NCBI RefSeq assembly: GCF_003860135.1
Contig: NZ_RQYN01000029.1
Coordinates: 1 to 36,542, forward strand
Length of the DNA: 36,542 nucleotides
Direction of reading: 5' to 3'
DNA from: Tannerella forsythia
GTDB taxonomy: Bacteria > Bacteroidota > Bacteroidia > Bacteroidales > Tannerellaceae
Below are positions 6,075 through 14,917 of the stretch, piece after piece. The translations under genes were made by a program, and so were the position numbers. Every line of letters starts with the position of its first letter. Position 1 is the first letter of the stretch. The notes beneath the pieces were generated by a model that saw only the letters and a list, made by a program, of their open reading frames with translations, had not been told where the DNA came from and did not search any database.

Positions 6075-8416
6075 AACATAAAATATTTTTTACTCTGGGT
6101 GTTTTACAGGTCTGTTTCTGTATAGTATTGCCCTCTTGGGCACAAACGGCACGCATTACCGGCGTGGTGATCGACGCCGAAAACAAAGAACCGCTTATCG
6201 GTGCCAGCATCTATATCGAGCAGTTGAAACGCGGTGAAGTTACCGGGCAGAATGGTACGTTTGTCCTCGACAAATTGGCTGCCGGCACATACACTACTGT
6301 TATTTCGTATATGGGCTACCATTCACATACAGAGACAGTCGTCCTTCGTGAGGGAGAAAGCCGAAAGCTGGTCGTTCGCCTCAAAGAAGAAGCTCAGTCG
6401 TTGGGAGAGGTTACCGTTACCGCCAAGGGCGAAGCCCGCAAGCTACGTGAGCAGGCTATGCCGATAGCCGTTATTTCCATGAGCCAGTTGCAGGGCACGG
6501 TCAACAGTGTTTCCGATATATTAGCCAAGACGGTGGGCGTTACCCTGCGTTCGTCCGGAGGAGTAGGGGGTGCGTCGCGTATTTCGGTACGCGGACTCGA
6601 AGGTAAACGCATCGGTTTCTTCCTCGATGGAACACCGATGAGCGACAACACCGACTTTATCGACATCAACGATATTCCGATTGATATGATAGACCGTATC
6701 GAGATATACAAAGGCGTTGTACCGGCTAAGTTTGGAGGGTCGGCTATGGGCGGTGCTGTCAATATCATCATCAGAGAATACCCCGACCGTTATGCCGACA
6801 TAAGTCATTCGTTCGAGTCGTTCAATACGCACAAAACGCAGTTAGTTGCCAAGCGAAACCTAAAAGAGAAAGGACTGGTGTTCGGGATGGGCGGCGGACA
6901 CACCTATTCCGACAACAACTACGTGATGGAGTCACCTTACGTAAAAGGGCTGAAGATAAAACGCAACCACGACCGTTTCCAAAAGTGGGTTGTAGGTGGC
7001 TCTGTCAGAGCACGCAAATGGTGGTTCGACGAGGTCGAAATCGAACCCATTTTCATAAAGACCGACCGCCAGATACAAGGCATAGAGACCGATATACGCA
7101 GTGCTACCATTAGCTCACACGTTTTGGGACTTGCCACGAATATAGAGAAAAAAAACTTCCTTGTCGAGGGATTGGATTTCGAAATGTCCACAAGTGTTGC
7201 CTATTCGATATATAATCTGATAGACACTGCAAAAGTCTGGTACGATTGGCAAGGCAATAGCTATCCCACGACTTCGCCCTACGGAGGCGAGTTGGGCACC
7301 CGCTACGCTTCCAATTCGGACGACCGGAAGATGGTGCTGCTGCACAAACTGAACTTCGAGTATCTGCTACACAAGCAGCATTCGCTCAACTTCAACTCAT
7401 TCTTCACCATTGCCAACGGATATCCCAAAGACGAACTGCGTACCCAAAGCATCGGCAAGCAGATAGTTTTCGACTCACGGATGCGTAGTTGGGTAAGCGG
7501 GCTGACCTATGACCTCCGTTCCAGCGACGATAAGTTCCTCAATTCACTTACGGGACGATACTATCTCTATACGATGGATACCCGTCAAGCCGATTTGTAC
7601 GGCTACAACATCCGTCCGATACATACCGTTAAGAGCAGTTTCGGAATAAACAATGCCTTGCGGTACCGCTTCCTCCCCGATTTGATGGGCAAATTCTCAG
7701 CCGGATACGATGTGCGGCTCCCCTCCGAAACCGAATTGTTAGGCGACGGATTCTTTGTTTCGCCTGCCGAAAACCTGTCGCCCGAACGCAACACAAGTGT
7801 AAACATCGGATTACTTTACGACCTGGCGGGCAAGAAACGCAGCAACCTGCAGGTAGAGGTAAACGCCTTTTATATGTATCTGCAAGATATGATACGCTTT
7901 ACACGCAGTTTTCTGGGAGCACAATATCAGAATTTCGGCGAGATGCGTACACTGGGTGTCGAAGCCGAAGTAAAAGCCGATATATTGCCCTGTCTCTACG
8001 GATATGTCAATGCCACGTATCAGGACCTGAGAGACGCCCGCCGGTTCGAAGAAAACAGCACCGTACCCAATCCCACCAAAGGCAAGCGGATGCCCAACAT
8101 TCCCTATCTGTTAGCCAATGCCGGACTGGAGTTTCATAAAGAAAACCTCTTTGGCGGACGCGGGCAAAATACCCGCATCTTTGCCGATTGCTCCTTTATC
8201 GAAGAGTATCTGTACGATTTCGAGATGACGAGCAACCAGCGGCGCATCCCTCGCAGTACGACCATCGATTTCGGTTTCGAGCACAGCTTCCTCAACAGCC
8301 GACTGTTCGTCTCCGGTAAAATCAAAAACCTGACCGACGCCCGCGTGCTGTCGGAGTTCAACCGTCCGCTGCCCGGACGCAGCTTCGGCGTGAAACTCAG
8401 GTATATTTTCAAATAA
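6071..8416 (+). CDS. TonB-dependent outer-membrane receptor
   Basis: 781 residues. A signal peptide ends near SWAQ (residue 25). Then comes a CarboxypepD_reg-like beta-sandwich (about 27-110: ITGVVIDAENKEPLIGASIY), a plug domain (about 115-235, with ISVRGLEGKRIGFFLDG and MGGAVNIII), and the 22-strand barrel with the usual aromatic end (RSFGVKLRYIFK). The size is that of a siderophore, heme or cobalamin receptor; SusC-type receptors are about 1000 residues, and no SusD gene follows. The next gene is a DUF4374 lipoprotein, the pairing known from the Bacteroides xenosiderophore system XusA-XusB (recalled, not searched). The ligand cannot be read from sequence. Confidence 0.93.
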   Translation: MKHKIFFTLGVLQVCFCIVLPSWAQTARITGVVIDAENKEPLIGASIYIEQLKRGEVTGQNGTFVLDKLAAGTYTTVISYMGYHSHTETVVLREGESRKLVVRLKEEAQSLGEVTVTAKGEARKLREQAMPIAVISMSQLQGTVNSVSDILAKTVGVTLRSSGGVGGASRISVRGLEGKRIGFFLDGTPMSDNTDFIDINDIPIDMIDRIEIYKGVVPAKFGGSAMGGAVNIIIREYPDRYADISHSFESFNTHKTQLVAKRNLKEKGLVFGMGGGHTYSDNNYVMESPYVKGLKIKRNHDRFQKWVVGGSVRARKWWFDEVEIEPIFIKTDRQIQGIETDIRSATISSHVLGLATNIEKKNFLVEGLDFEMSTSVAYSIYNLIDTAKVWYDWQGNSYPTTSPYGGELGTRYASNSDDRKMVLLHKLNFEYLLHKQHSLNFNSFFTIANGYPKDELRTQSIGKQIVFDSRMRSWVSGLTYDLRSSDDKFLNSLTGRYYLYTMDTRQADLYGYNIRPIHTVKSSFGINNALRYRFLPDLMGKFSAGYDVRLPSETELLGDGFFVSPAENLSPERNTSVNIGLLYDLAGKKRSNLQVEVNAFYMYLQDMIRFTRSFLGAQYQNFGEMRTLGVEAEVKADILPCLYGYVNATYQDLRDARRFEENSTVPNPTKGKRMPNIPYLLANAGLEFHKENLFGGRGQNTRIFADCSFIEEYLYDFEMTSNQRRIPRSTTIDFGFEHSFLNSRLFVSGKIKNLTDARVLSEFNRPLPGRSFGVKLRYIFK

Positions 8417-8465
8417 ATAACCCACTAAACAACATATTTAATAACATTTATAAATAATAAAACGT

Positions 8466-9686
8466 ATGAATAAAAAAATGATTTTGGCAGCTTGCGTGGC
8501 TGCATGTGTGATGACCGGTTGTGAAAAAGAAAACAACAACCAGTCCGTTGCCGACGGCGGTATGGGTAATATCCTTATTGAAACAACCGTAAAAAACCCG
8601 GATGGCATGAGCGGCTCGTCCTACCTCCAGTTGATATCCGATTTTTCGGGCAACATAGATAATTCCAAAGCGATACAGTTGAATTATGCCGACCCCATTG
8701 TGATTGTCGGAAAAGATGTATTCTCCTTCCCTTCTTTCGGCAAAGACGGTTCGCAGCAACTCCGGAAATACACGTACGATGCTGCTGACAAAAAACTGAA
8801 AGGTCCCCAAAGCATGGACGTTACGCCCGGTTCGGGAGCATACAATTTGGTAGGTGTCAGCGAAGAGAAAGCCTATATGCCGCTCTACAATTTGGGAACG
8901 GTGTGGATCATCAACCCCAAAACCATGCAGAAGACAGGCGAAATCGATTTGAAGCCTTACGCTCACGGCGATGCCAGTCCCGAACCTGCTATGGGACTTA
9001 TCTACAATGGGAAGTATTACCTGGCATTAGACCAGATAGGCGGAAATTTCCAACCCTACGACGAATATCAGCAGGCGGATGTCGTGATTATCGACGTCAA
9101 AACCGATAAGGTGCTGAAAGTGGCTTCCGAGAAAGCAACGGGACTTACTTTTCCTACCCGTCCGTTTTTGAAAGATATGATTTTTACCGACGAAAAAAAC
9201 GACCTTTACATCGCCTGCACCGGCTACTTCGGATTCGTGCCGGGCAAAACGAAAAACGGATTTGTATGTCTCTCTACCACGACCGACGAGTTTGATACTT
9301 CCAAATCGTGGGACATCTCGCAGACGGTGATCGAAGGAACAGCGGAAAACTACAAACCCGCTTCCGTCTATAACTGCAAATACCTCGGAGGCGGCAAATT
9401 GGCAGCCTATGTGTGTATACAGGAGCTGAACACCTCCAACCCTCACACTTCGCGTAATGCCATGGCGGTAATGATCGATCTAAAGGCTAAGACCGTCAAA
9501 AAAGTGGAGGGTATACCCTTGACCGATGGACATAGTATATTTATAGAAAGCTATAAAAATCAAATCGTATGGGGAGCTTACGGTGAACACAAAGTCGGCT
9601 TCTTTACTACTCAGTTGGATGGCAGTAATGCAAAGCTCGTACTCGGCACCATCGGCAATCCTACTTTTATGCATTCGTTTGAATAA
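8466..9686 (+). CDS. DUF4374 surface lipoprotein, XusB-like
   Basis: 406 residues, starting 49 nt after the receptor. The N-terminus is a lipoprotein signal with lipobox MTGC (MNKKMILAACVAACVMTGC), then an acidic/asparagine stretch (EKENNNQ) as in surface-exported Bacteroidetes lipoproteins. The body fits a beta-propeller: repeats of the type YMPLYNLGTVWIINPKTM, VVIIDVKTDKVLKV and MAVMIDLKAKTVKKV. DUF4374 includes XusB, which binds a ferric siderophore at the cell surface in Bacteroides (from memory). With the TonB receptor ahead of it, a role in ligand capture is likely. The usual third gene of that system, a PepSY inner-membrane protein, is not present here. Confidence 0.85.
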   Translation: MNKKMILAACVAACVMTGCEKENNNQSVADGGMGNILIETTVKNPDGMSGSSYLQLISDFSGNIDNSKAIQLNYADPIVIVGKDVFSFPSFGKDGSQQLRKYTYDAADKKLKGPQSMDVTPGSGAYNLVGVSEEKAYMPLYNLGTVWIINPKTMQKTGEIDLKPYAHGDASPEPAMGLIYNGKYYLALDQIGGNFQPYDEYQQADVVIIDVKTDKVLKVASEKATGLTFPTRPFLKDMIFTDEKNDLYIACTGYFGFVPGKTKNGFVCLSTTTDEFDTSKSWDISQTVIEGTAENYKPASVYNCKYLGGGKLAAYVCIQELNTSNPHTSRNAMAVMIDLKAKTVKKVEGIPLTDGHSIFIESYKNQIVWGAYGEHKVGFFTTQLDGSNAKLVLGTIGNPTFMHSFE

Positions 9687-9688
9687 AA

Positions 9689-9747
9689 GGTATTAGGTTT
9701 TGGGTATTGGGTTTTAAACAAAGCAACCCAACACCTAAAACCCAAAT
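9689..9747. repeat. Heptamer arrays in inverted orientation
   Basis: Four plus-oriented units (9689-9716) face three minus-oriented units (9727-9747) across a 10-bp spacer, so the RNA can fold into a long hairpin between the DUF4374 and methyltransferase genes. No U-run follows. It may stabilise or process the transcript instead of ending it. Confidence 0.7.
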
Positions 9748-9760
9748 AAATTTGAAATTT

Positions 9761-10594
9761 ATGAACGAAAAAATAGAAAACAAACTGACCGAAATACCCG
9801 AAACGATGCTTATCACGCTTTGGGCAAAGGCAACCGAAACAGGCCGTCACGATGGTCTGCTGCACGACGAGAAAGCGGTCGAAATACTCCGTCGGATCGA
9901 TTACGATTTCACCAAGTTCCGCAAAGCCAAATTCTCGCAGGTGGGCTGCTGCATACGCGCCGGCCTTATCGACCGCGAAGCGCAAGACTTTCTCAGCCGT
10001 CACCCCGATGCCGTAGTTGTACAACTCGGAGCCGGCATCGATGCCCGCTACGAACGTCTTAACTATCCCGCCGTAACCCACTGGTACGACCTCGATCTGC
10101 CCGAAGCCATCGACCTGCGACGAAAGTTCCTCCCCGAAACGGAACGGAATACATTCATCGCCTCCTCGCTCTTCGATGAGGAGTGGATGGAGCAGGTACA
10201 GTCGCACCGTAAGCCTGTGCTGATACTTATCGAAGGCGTGCTGATGTATTTCGAACCCGAACAGGTACGTGCCTTTTTCGACAAAGTTTGCAGTCGCTTC
10301 GACGAAGCGACCATCGTCTTCGACATGCTTGTTTTCGCAGCCGTAGGGCACTCACGTCAACACGATTCGCTCCGCAGCATGAGCGACAAGGTGGAATTCA
10401 AATGGTCGCTGCTCCATACAAAGGAGATGGAGACGTGGAACGGCCGGATCCGTCTCGAAAGAGAACATTATCTGAGCAATTACGCACACGGGCGTTACCC
10501 TTTCATTGCCCGAATGCTCTACAAAATACCCTATTTCTTCCGCCGCTTCAATCAGCGAGTGGTCGTATTGCATATCGGTAACCCTCAAAATTAA
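9761..10594 (+). CDS. LCM/TcmP-type SAM methyltransferase
   Basis: 277 residues from the ATG at 9761; the frame is open further up but only through the heptamer repeat. It belongs to the leucine carboxyl methyltransferase-like family (PF04072) with the SAM site VVQLGAGIDARYERL (about 86-100) and the following acidic strand HWYDLDLPEAIDLRRKFL. LILIEGVLMYFEPEQV (about 157-172) is the other family mark. Bacterial members O-methylate small molecules such as polyketides. The next methyltransferase gene starts 6 nt downstream, so the two enzymes are made together. Confidence 0.88.
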   Translation: MNEKIENKLTEIPETMLITLWAKATETGRHDGLLHDEKAVEILRRIDYDFTKFRKAKFSQVGCCIRAGLIDREAQDFLSRHPDAVVVQLGAGIDARYERLNYPAVTHWYDLDLPEAIDLRRKFLPETERNTFIASSLFDEEWMEQVQSHRKPVLILIEGVLMYFEPEQVRAFFDKVCSRFDEATIVFDMLVFAAVGHSRQHDSLRSMSDKVEFKWSLLHTKEMETWNGRIRLEREHYLSNYAHGRYPFIARMLYKIPYFFRRFNQRVVVLHIGNPQN

Positions 10595-10600
10595 CAAGTC

Positions 10601-11254
10601 ATGCAAAAGAACGCCTACAGCAAAAGAGTGAACCGCTACGACGACGTACTGACCGGACGCCGCTGGTGGTCGCATATTTATATGAAGTACCTCTGGCGGA
10701 CGGACGACAATGCCATTGCCCGCGAGGTGCTGGCGATGATTCCGGACGATTTTCGGGGGAAAATACTGGATGTACCCATCGGTACGGCTGTCTTCACTGC
10801 CGAGAAGTTCAGCAGATTGACCGATACCGAAGTCGTCGGGCTGGACTATTCCGATGAGATGCTTGCCATTGCCGGCAAACGTGCGGCGACGATGCAGCTC
10901 CGCAACCTCCGCCTCGAACAGGGCGACGTGGGCAAGCTGCCTTACCCCGACGAGAGCTTCGACTGTGTACTGTCGATGAGCGGTTTCCAAGCCTTCCCCG
11001 ACAAACCGAAAGCATTTGCCGAAACCTTCCGCGTGCTGAAACAGGGCGGGCTTTTCTGCGGATGTTTTTACGTTACGGGGCAGCGTCCGTGTGCCGACCG
11101 TTTTGTACGTCACGTACTCGACCGCAAAGGGTTGTTCGTACCGCCCCACCTCACCCGCAACGAAGCCGAAGACCTGCTTCGCTCGCTTTATGGCGACAAC
11201 GTAACCGTACGTAACGAACGCTCAATACTGATTTTCAAAGCAATAAAACCGTAG
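10601..11254 (+). CDS. Class I SAM-dependent methyltransferase (type 11)
   Basis: 217 residues. Motif I reads ILDVPIGTAVFT (about 55-66) instead of the common DVGCGTG, followed by VVGLDYSDEMLAIA (motif II acidic residue D82 or near), LEQGDVGKLPYPDESFDCVL and a motif III-like LKQGGLFCGCFY. It is a typical Methyltransf_11 protein acting on a small molecule. It sits 6 nt after the LCM-type methyltransferase; the substrate of either is unknown. Confidence 0.88.
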   Translation: MQKNAYSKRVNRYDDVLTGRRWWSHIYMKYLWRTDDNAIAREVLAMIPDDFRGKILDVPIGTAVFTAEKFSRLTDTEVVGLDYSDEMLAIAGKRAATMQLRNLRLEQGDVGKLPYPDESFDCVLSMSGFQAFPDKPKAFAETFRVLKQGGLFCGCFYVTGQRPCADRFVRHVLDRKGLFVPPHLTRNEAEDLLRSLYGDNVTVRNERSILIFKAIKP

Positions 11255-11345
11255 CGTCACTTGCGGAGAAAGGCAATGACCGCTAAGAACGCAAAGAAGA
11301 TATACACATACATCTTAAATATAAAATTAAGGACAAGAAAATAAT
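11255..11345. repeat. Gap with (A)CGCAAAG-type repeat
   Basis: The 91-bp gap contains ccgctaagaacgcaaagaa, whose reverse complement recurs twice near 12199-12235 together with plus-oriented cgcaaag units to 12290. This is a third short-repeat family in the operon. Confidence 0.5.
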
Positions 11346-12095
11346 ATGGACACAATGATGATACAACAAAATAAAAATGAGAAAACGCTCAAACAGACAT
11401 TGCCCGCTATTTATGCAGGAATTGTGGCGGCTATCTGTTGGATTGCAGGCGATATGTTGATTGTTGGTTTTACGCCATCACCCGATAAATACCCGCTTTT
11501 TTCCGAAACCTATGCTTCGCGGGTGAATGTCGATTTGGCTACACTGATGCTTTCGGGCTCCACTTCGCGTTTGATGTGGGGTGCCTTATTGGCAGTTTTT
11601 TCCGTGCCGTTGTATATTTATTCGGCAATGGTTATTTCGCAAATCATCCACCGAAAATTTACGATGCTTGTCTTCGTTCCACTGTTTTTGGGGATGTCGT
11701 ATTCACCGTTGGCACATGCCGGATTCTTCTATGTAGGCGAAATATACAAAACTATCCTGAATACCGATGTATCTGCCCATGAGCAACTGCTGCAAACCGC
11801 CGACGGTTTTGTAAAAATATTGGAAATAGTATGGATTACGTCGCTTGTTGTCATGGGCTTGGGGTGGTTGATATTCGGCATACTGGTGGCGAAAGGCAAA
11901 ACATGGCTTAAGCCCGCCGCTTTCTGGCTCAACCCCATTGTATTTCTTATCGGAATATTATTGCTTACCATCCTGTTGCCTTCTCCGCTTAAAGATTGGG
12001 TAGGTTGTGCCGCCTTCAATGAGGCGTATTTTCTGTTTTTTGTTACACTGCTCGTAGCTGTGCTGAAAGCGATAAAGCATAGTTCGCAGAAATAA
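11346..12095 (+). CDS. Polytopic membrane protein, DUF6796-like (copy 2)
   Basis: 249 residues; starts are possible at 11346 or the ATG codons at 11355 and 11358. There are about six to seven membrane segments. The block YAGIVAAICWIAGDMLIVGF matches the pattern of the first gene of the operon, and the order of segments is the same, so it is a diverged paralogue with a longer N-terminus. Function unknown. Two related membrane proteins at the beginning and middle of one operon suggest each serves one half of the gene set, or that a duplication was kept. Confidence 0.65.
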   Translation: MDTMMIQQNKNEKTLKQTLPAIYAGIVAAICWIAGDMLIVGFTPSPDKYPLFSETYASRVNVDLATLMLSGSTSRLMWGALLAVFSVPLYIYSAMVISQIIHRKFTMLVFVPLFLGMSYSPLAHAGFFYVGEIYKTILNTDVSAHEQLLQTADGFVKILEIVWITSLVVMGLGWLIFGILVAKGKTWLKPAAFWLNPIVFLIGILLLTILLPSPLKDWVGCAAFNEAYFLFFVTLLVAVLKAIKHSSQK

Positions 12096-12461
12096 TAACT
12101 TTGTAAAAATCTTTAGTGACCCTTGCAATGAGAAGGATGAAACAGGTGTTAAGTATCGGGCATGTAAGGACGAATACACAGGTTCGCCCGATAAAACTTA
12201 CCTTGCGTTCTTGGCGTATTCTTTGCGTTCTTGGCGGTTCAATGCCTTTTACCGCAAAGGTCGCAAAGAGTTTCGCAAAGGTTGCAAAGATAGAGACGCA
12301 ATTACTTTTGCGAGTAAGCACAAGCAGAGCCGAACTTGTTCGGGCTATGCCGAGCGTAAGTAAAATGTTAGAATAAAATTGCGTCTCAACGGTATGGTGG
12401 TGGCAAAATGTTACAACCCAACACCCAAACAGGCAGAATATAAATTTAAACAATCAATAAT
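12096..12461. repeat. Repeat-filled gap of 366 bp
   Basis: No gene. From left to right: a degenerate copy of the 75-bp hairpin repeat (about 12139-12198), inverted cgttcttggcg / cgcaaag units (12199-12290), the second MITE-like element, and two heptamers (cccaaca, cccaaac at 12417-12430) just before the next ABC gene. Confidence 0.65.
12290..12390. repeat. 101-bp MITE-like element, copy 2
   Basis: Same length as the copy at 5691-5791 and 87 of 101 bases identical. The terminal repeats differ at the outermost bases (atagagacgcaatt, with aattgcgtctcaac at the other end). The inner hairpin is kept with changed bases (cgaacttgttcg). Both copies are followed by ggtggtggcaaaatg, copy 2 after five extra bases, so the mobile or duplicated unit may be slightly longer. 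Confidence 0.7.
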
Positions 12462-14213
12462 ATGAACACATTAAAAAAATTTCAGACCTATATGGGCGAG
12501 CGACGTATATTGTTTCCGTTGGCGCTCATTGCTTCGGGGCTTAGCGGCTTGCTGTCGCTCTTGCCCTTTGTGTTTATCTGGCTGATTGTTCGCACGCTGC
12601 TCGGCAGTGGCGGGCTGGCAGCCGATACGCCTGTATTCGCCTACGCATGGTGGGCTTTCGGTACGGCTTTGGGAAGTATCCTGATTTATTTTGTCGCCAT
12701 TATGATGTCGCATCTGGCAGCTTTCAGGGTCGAAACCAATATGCGTCGCATGGCGATGGGCAAGGTGGTCGATATGCCTCTCGGCGTTTTCAGTAAGGAG
12801 ACAGGCGGGCGGATGCGTAAGATTATCGACGACGACGCCTCGAACACACACTCCTTCCTTGCCCATATCCTGCCCGATGTGGCAGGCAGCATCGTGGCAC
12901 CGCTGTCGGTCATTGTGCTGCTCTTCGTCTTCGATTGGCGTTTGGGCATTGCCTGTATGATACCGCTTATCATCGCCTTTGTAACTATGGGCTATATGAT
13001 GGATCCCCGACGGAACAGCTTCCAGAGGCAGTATCTCGACGCACAGGAGCGGATGAGTGCCGAAGCGGTCGAATATGTGCGGGGTATCCCGGTGGTAAAG
13101 GTCTTTCAGCAGACGGTATTTTCGTTCAAACGTTTCTACGACAGCATCATCACCTATCGCGATTTGGTAACCAAATACACGCTCGGCTGGCAGAAGCCCT
13201 ATTCCTTTTATACGGTTGTCGTCAATGGGTTTGCCTATTTTCTTGTGCCGGCAGCCATCCTGTTGGCAGGTCGTTCGGGCAATTACGCCACCGTCATTAC
13301 GGATATGTTCTTTTATATCCTCATCACACCGGTTATTTCGTCCAATATTATGAAGATTATGCACTTGAATCAGAATATGTTTTTAGCCGGCGAAGCCATC
13401 ACGCGTTTGGAGAACCTCGTAGCCGAGCCACCGCTTGCGGAGGTATCCGAACCGCAGTCGCCAAAGGCATTCGATATTGAGTTCGACAAGGTCGTATTCC
13501 GTTACGACGGAGCAGACCGCAATGCTGTAGACGGTGTCAGCTTCACCGTTCCCCAAGGGCAGACTTACGCATTGGTGGGACAGTCGGGCGGCGGCAAGAC
13601 CACCATTGCACGGCTCATTCCCCGCTTCTGGGACGTAGCGCAGGGCAGCGTGCGGATAGGCGGTATCGATGTGCGTAACATCGGCAAGCAGGAGCTGATG
13701 CGTAACGTGTCGTTTGTCTTTCAGAATACGAAACTCTTTAAGACCACGCTTCGCGAAAACATCACCTATGGTGTACCCGGCGCCACACAGGAAGCCATCG
13801 ACCGTGCCGTCGACCTGTCGCAGAGTCGTGAGATAATCGACCGCCTGCCCGACGGGTTAGATACGAAAATCGGAACCGAAGGCACCTACCTCTCCGGCGG
13901 CGAACAGCAACGTATCGCACTGGCACGTGCCATCCTCAAGGACGCTCCGATTGTGGTGCTCGACGAGGCAACCGCCTTTGCCGACCCCGAAAACGAACAC
14001 CTCATACAGCAAGCCCTCCGCCGGCTGATGAAGGGAAAAACGTCGCTGATGATAGCTCACCGCCTTACTAGCGTGCAGGATGCCGACCGTATCCTCGTCG
14101 TTGCCGACGGCAGGATAGCCGAACAGGGCACACACAACGAACTGCTCGCCCTCGGAGGCATATACAAAGAGCAGTGGAACGAATATCAAAAATCGGTAAC
14201 ATGGACGGTGTAG
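12462..14213 (+). CDS. ABC half-transporter, exporter fold (subunit 1)
   Basis: 583 residues: six-helix ABC transmembrane domain (about 15-310) fused to an ATPase. Walker A GQSGGGKT (about 374), signature LSGGEQQR (about 477), Walker B IVVLDEATAFADPENE (about 497), H-loop MIAHRLT. The ATAFADPENE form, in place of the usual ATSALD, is one I associate with the IrtA/YbtP group, exporter-fold proteins that import ferric siderophores. A second half-transporter follows at 15609; the heterodimer is the natural assumption. In this operon it would be the inner-membrane step after the TonB receptor. Export of a methylated product is the alternative. Confidence 0.88.
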   Translation: MNTLKKFQTYMGERRILFPLALIASGLSGLLSLLPFVFIWLIVRTLLGSGGLAADTPVFAYAWWAFGTALGSILIYFVAIMMSHLAAFRVETNMRRMAMGKVVDMPLGVFSKETGGRMRKIIDDDASNTHSFLAHILPDVAGSIVAPLSVIVLLFVFDWRLGIACMIPLIIAFVTMGYMMDPRRNSFQRQYLDAQERMSAEAVEYVRGIPVVKVFQQTVFSFKRFYDSIITYRDLVTKYTLGWQKPYSFYTVVVNGFAYFLVPAAILLAGRSGNYATVITDMFFYILITPVISSNIMKIMHLNQNMFLAGEAITRLENLVAEPPLAEVSEPQSPKAFDIEFDKVVFRYDGADRNAVDGVSFTVPQGQTYALVGQSGGGKTTIARLIPRFWDVAQGSVRIGGIDVRNIGKQELMRNVSFVFQNTKLFKTTLRENITYGVPGATQEAIDRAVDLSQSREIIDRLPDGLDTKIGTEGTYLSGGEQQRIALARAILKDAPIVVLDEATAFADPENEHLIQQALRRLMKGKTSLMIAHRLTSVQDADRILVVADGRIAEQGTHNELLALGGIYKEQWNEYQKSVTWTV

Positions 14214-14219
14214 AGATTA

Positions 14220-14272
14220 GGTGTTAGGTTTTGGGTATTGGGGTTTAGGCAAAAACAACCCAACACCTAAAA
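14220..14272. repeat. Heptamer arrays in inverted orientation
   Basis: Four plus-oriented units (14220-14247) face two minus-oriented ones (14259-14272), the same arrangement as at 9689-9747, in the gap after an ABC gene. Confidence 0.7.
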
Positions 14273-14299
14273 CAAATAATTATCAAGAAAAAAAATAAT

Positions 14300-14809
14300 A
14301 TGATGAAATCATTTGCAGAAGCTCTTTGGAGCAACAACAGAAGTGAGAAGATACCCGAAGCATACGATTACTTCGGAGGTTTAACAGGCGAATGGGATAT
14401 TGAATGGAACGACCATCTGGAAGATACCATACCCAGACGTGTAAAAGGCGAATGGATATTTTCGCGGGTATTGGAGGGGACAGCCGTTCAGGATTTGTTT
14501 ATCGTACCCTCGCGTGCGGAACGGTTGAAAAATCCGCAGGCTGATGCCGAATACGGCACCACGTTGCGTATCTACAATCCCAAGACGATGGCATGGGATA
14601 TTTTTTACGGATGTACGGGCAGTGCCTTTCGTCTGACAGCGGTAAAATCGCGCGAAGAGGTCGTACTGACCGAAAACAGCGAAGGGAAGATGCGCTATAT
14701 CTTTTCGGATATAACCGCCAATACCTTCAGATGGCGAAAGGAATATGCAGACGCCGAAGGTCGTTGGACGGTTGTAGCAATAGTAACAGCCGTAAGGAAG
14801 AAATGTTAA
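14300..14809 (+). CDS. Small soluble protein, DUF1579/lipocalin-like
   Basis: 169 residues, no signal peptide. FGGLTGEWDIEWNDHL near the start, then alternating strands (VKGEWIFSRVLEG, YGTTLRIYNPKTMAWDIFYG, FRLTAVKSREEVVLTE, NTFRWRKEYADAEGRWTVV) fit the small beta-barrel families (DUF1579 or nitrobindin-like) that hold hydrophobic ligands. The exact family is a guess. It lies between the two ABC half-transporter genes, so an intracellular ligand-binding or sensing role in the same pathway is possible. Confidence 0.6.
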   Translation: MMKSFAEALWSNNRSEKIPEAYDYFGGLTGEWDIEWNDHLEDTIPRRVKGEWIFSRVLEGTAVQDLFIVPSRAERLKNPQADAEYGTTLRIYNPKTMAWDIFYGCTGSAFRLTAVKSREEVVLTENSEGKMRYIFSDITANTFRWRKEYADAEGRWTVVAIVTAVRKKC

Positions 14810-14826
14810 TGGAGGTGTTGGGTACG

Positions 14827-14901
14827 TAGGGGCGAACCCACGTGTTCGCCCGGTAATATGAAATGCCCGCCCCGATAAAATAGAATAAATATGATAATAA
14901 T
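14827..14901 (+). repeat. 75-bp dispersed hairpin repeat, copy 2
   Basis: Second copy of the repeat at 5588-5662, with a perfect stem gggcgaac/gttcgccc here. A heptamer (ggtgttg, 14815-14821) precedes it. Its last bases supply an ATG that opens the reading frame through the 21-bp array. Confidence 0.8.
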
Positions 14902-14917
14902 GGAAAACTACTTACAC

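Noticed and set aside
6071-9686. SusC/SusD-type glycan uptake pair
   Set aside because: The receptor is too short (781 residues) and the lipoprotein has a DUF4374 propeller pattern, not the SusD helical repeats.
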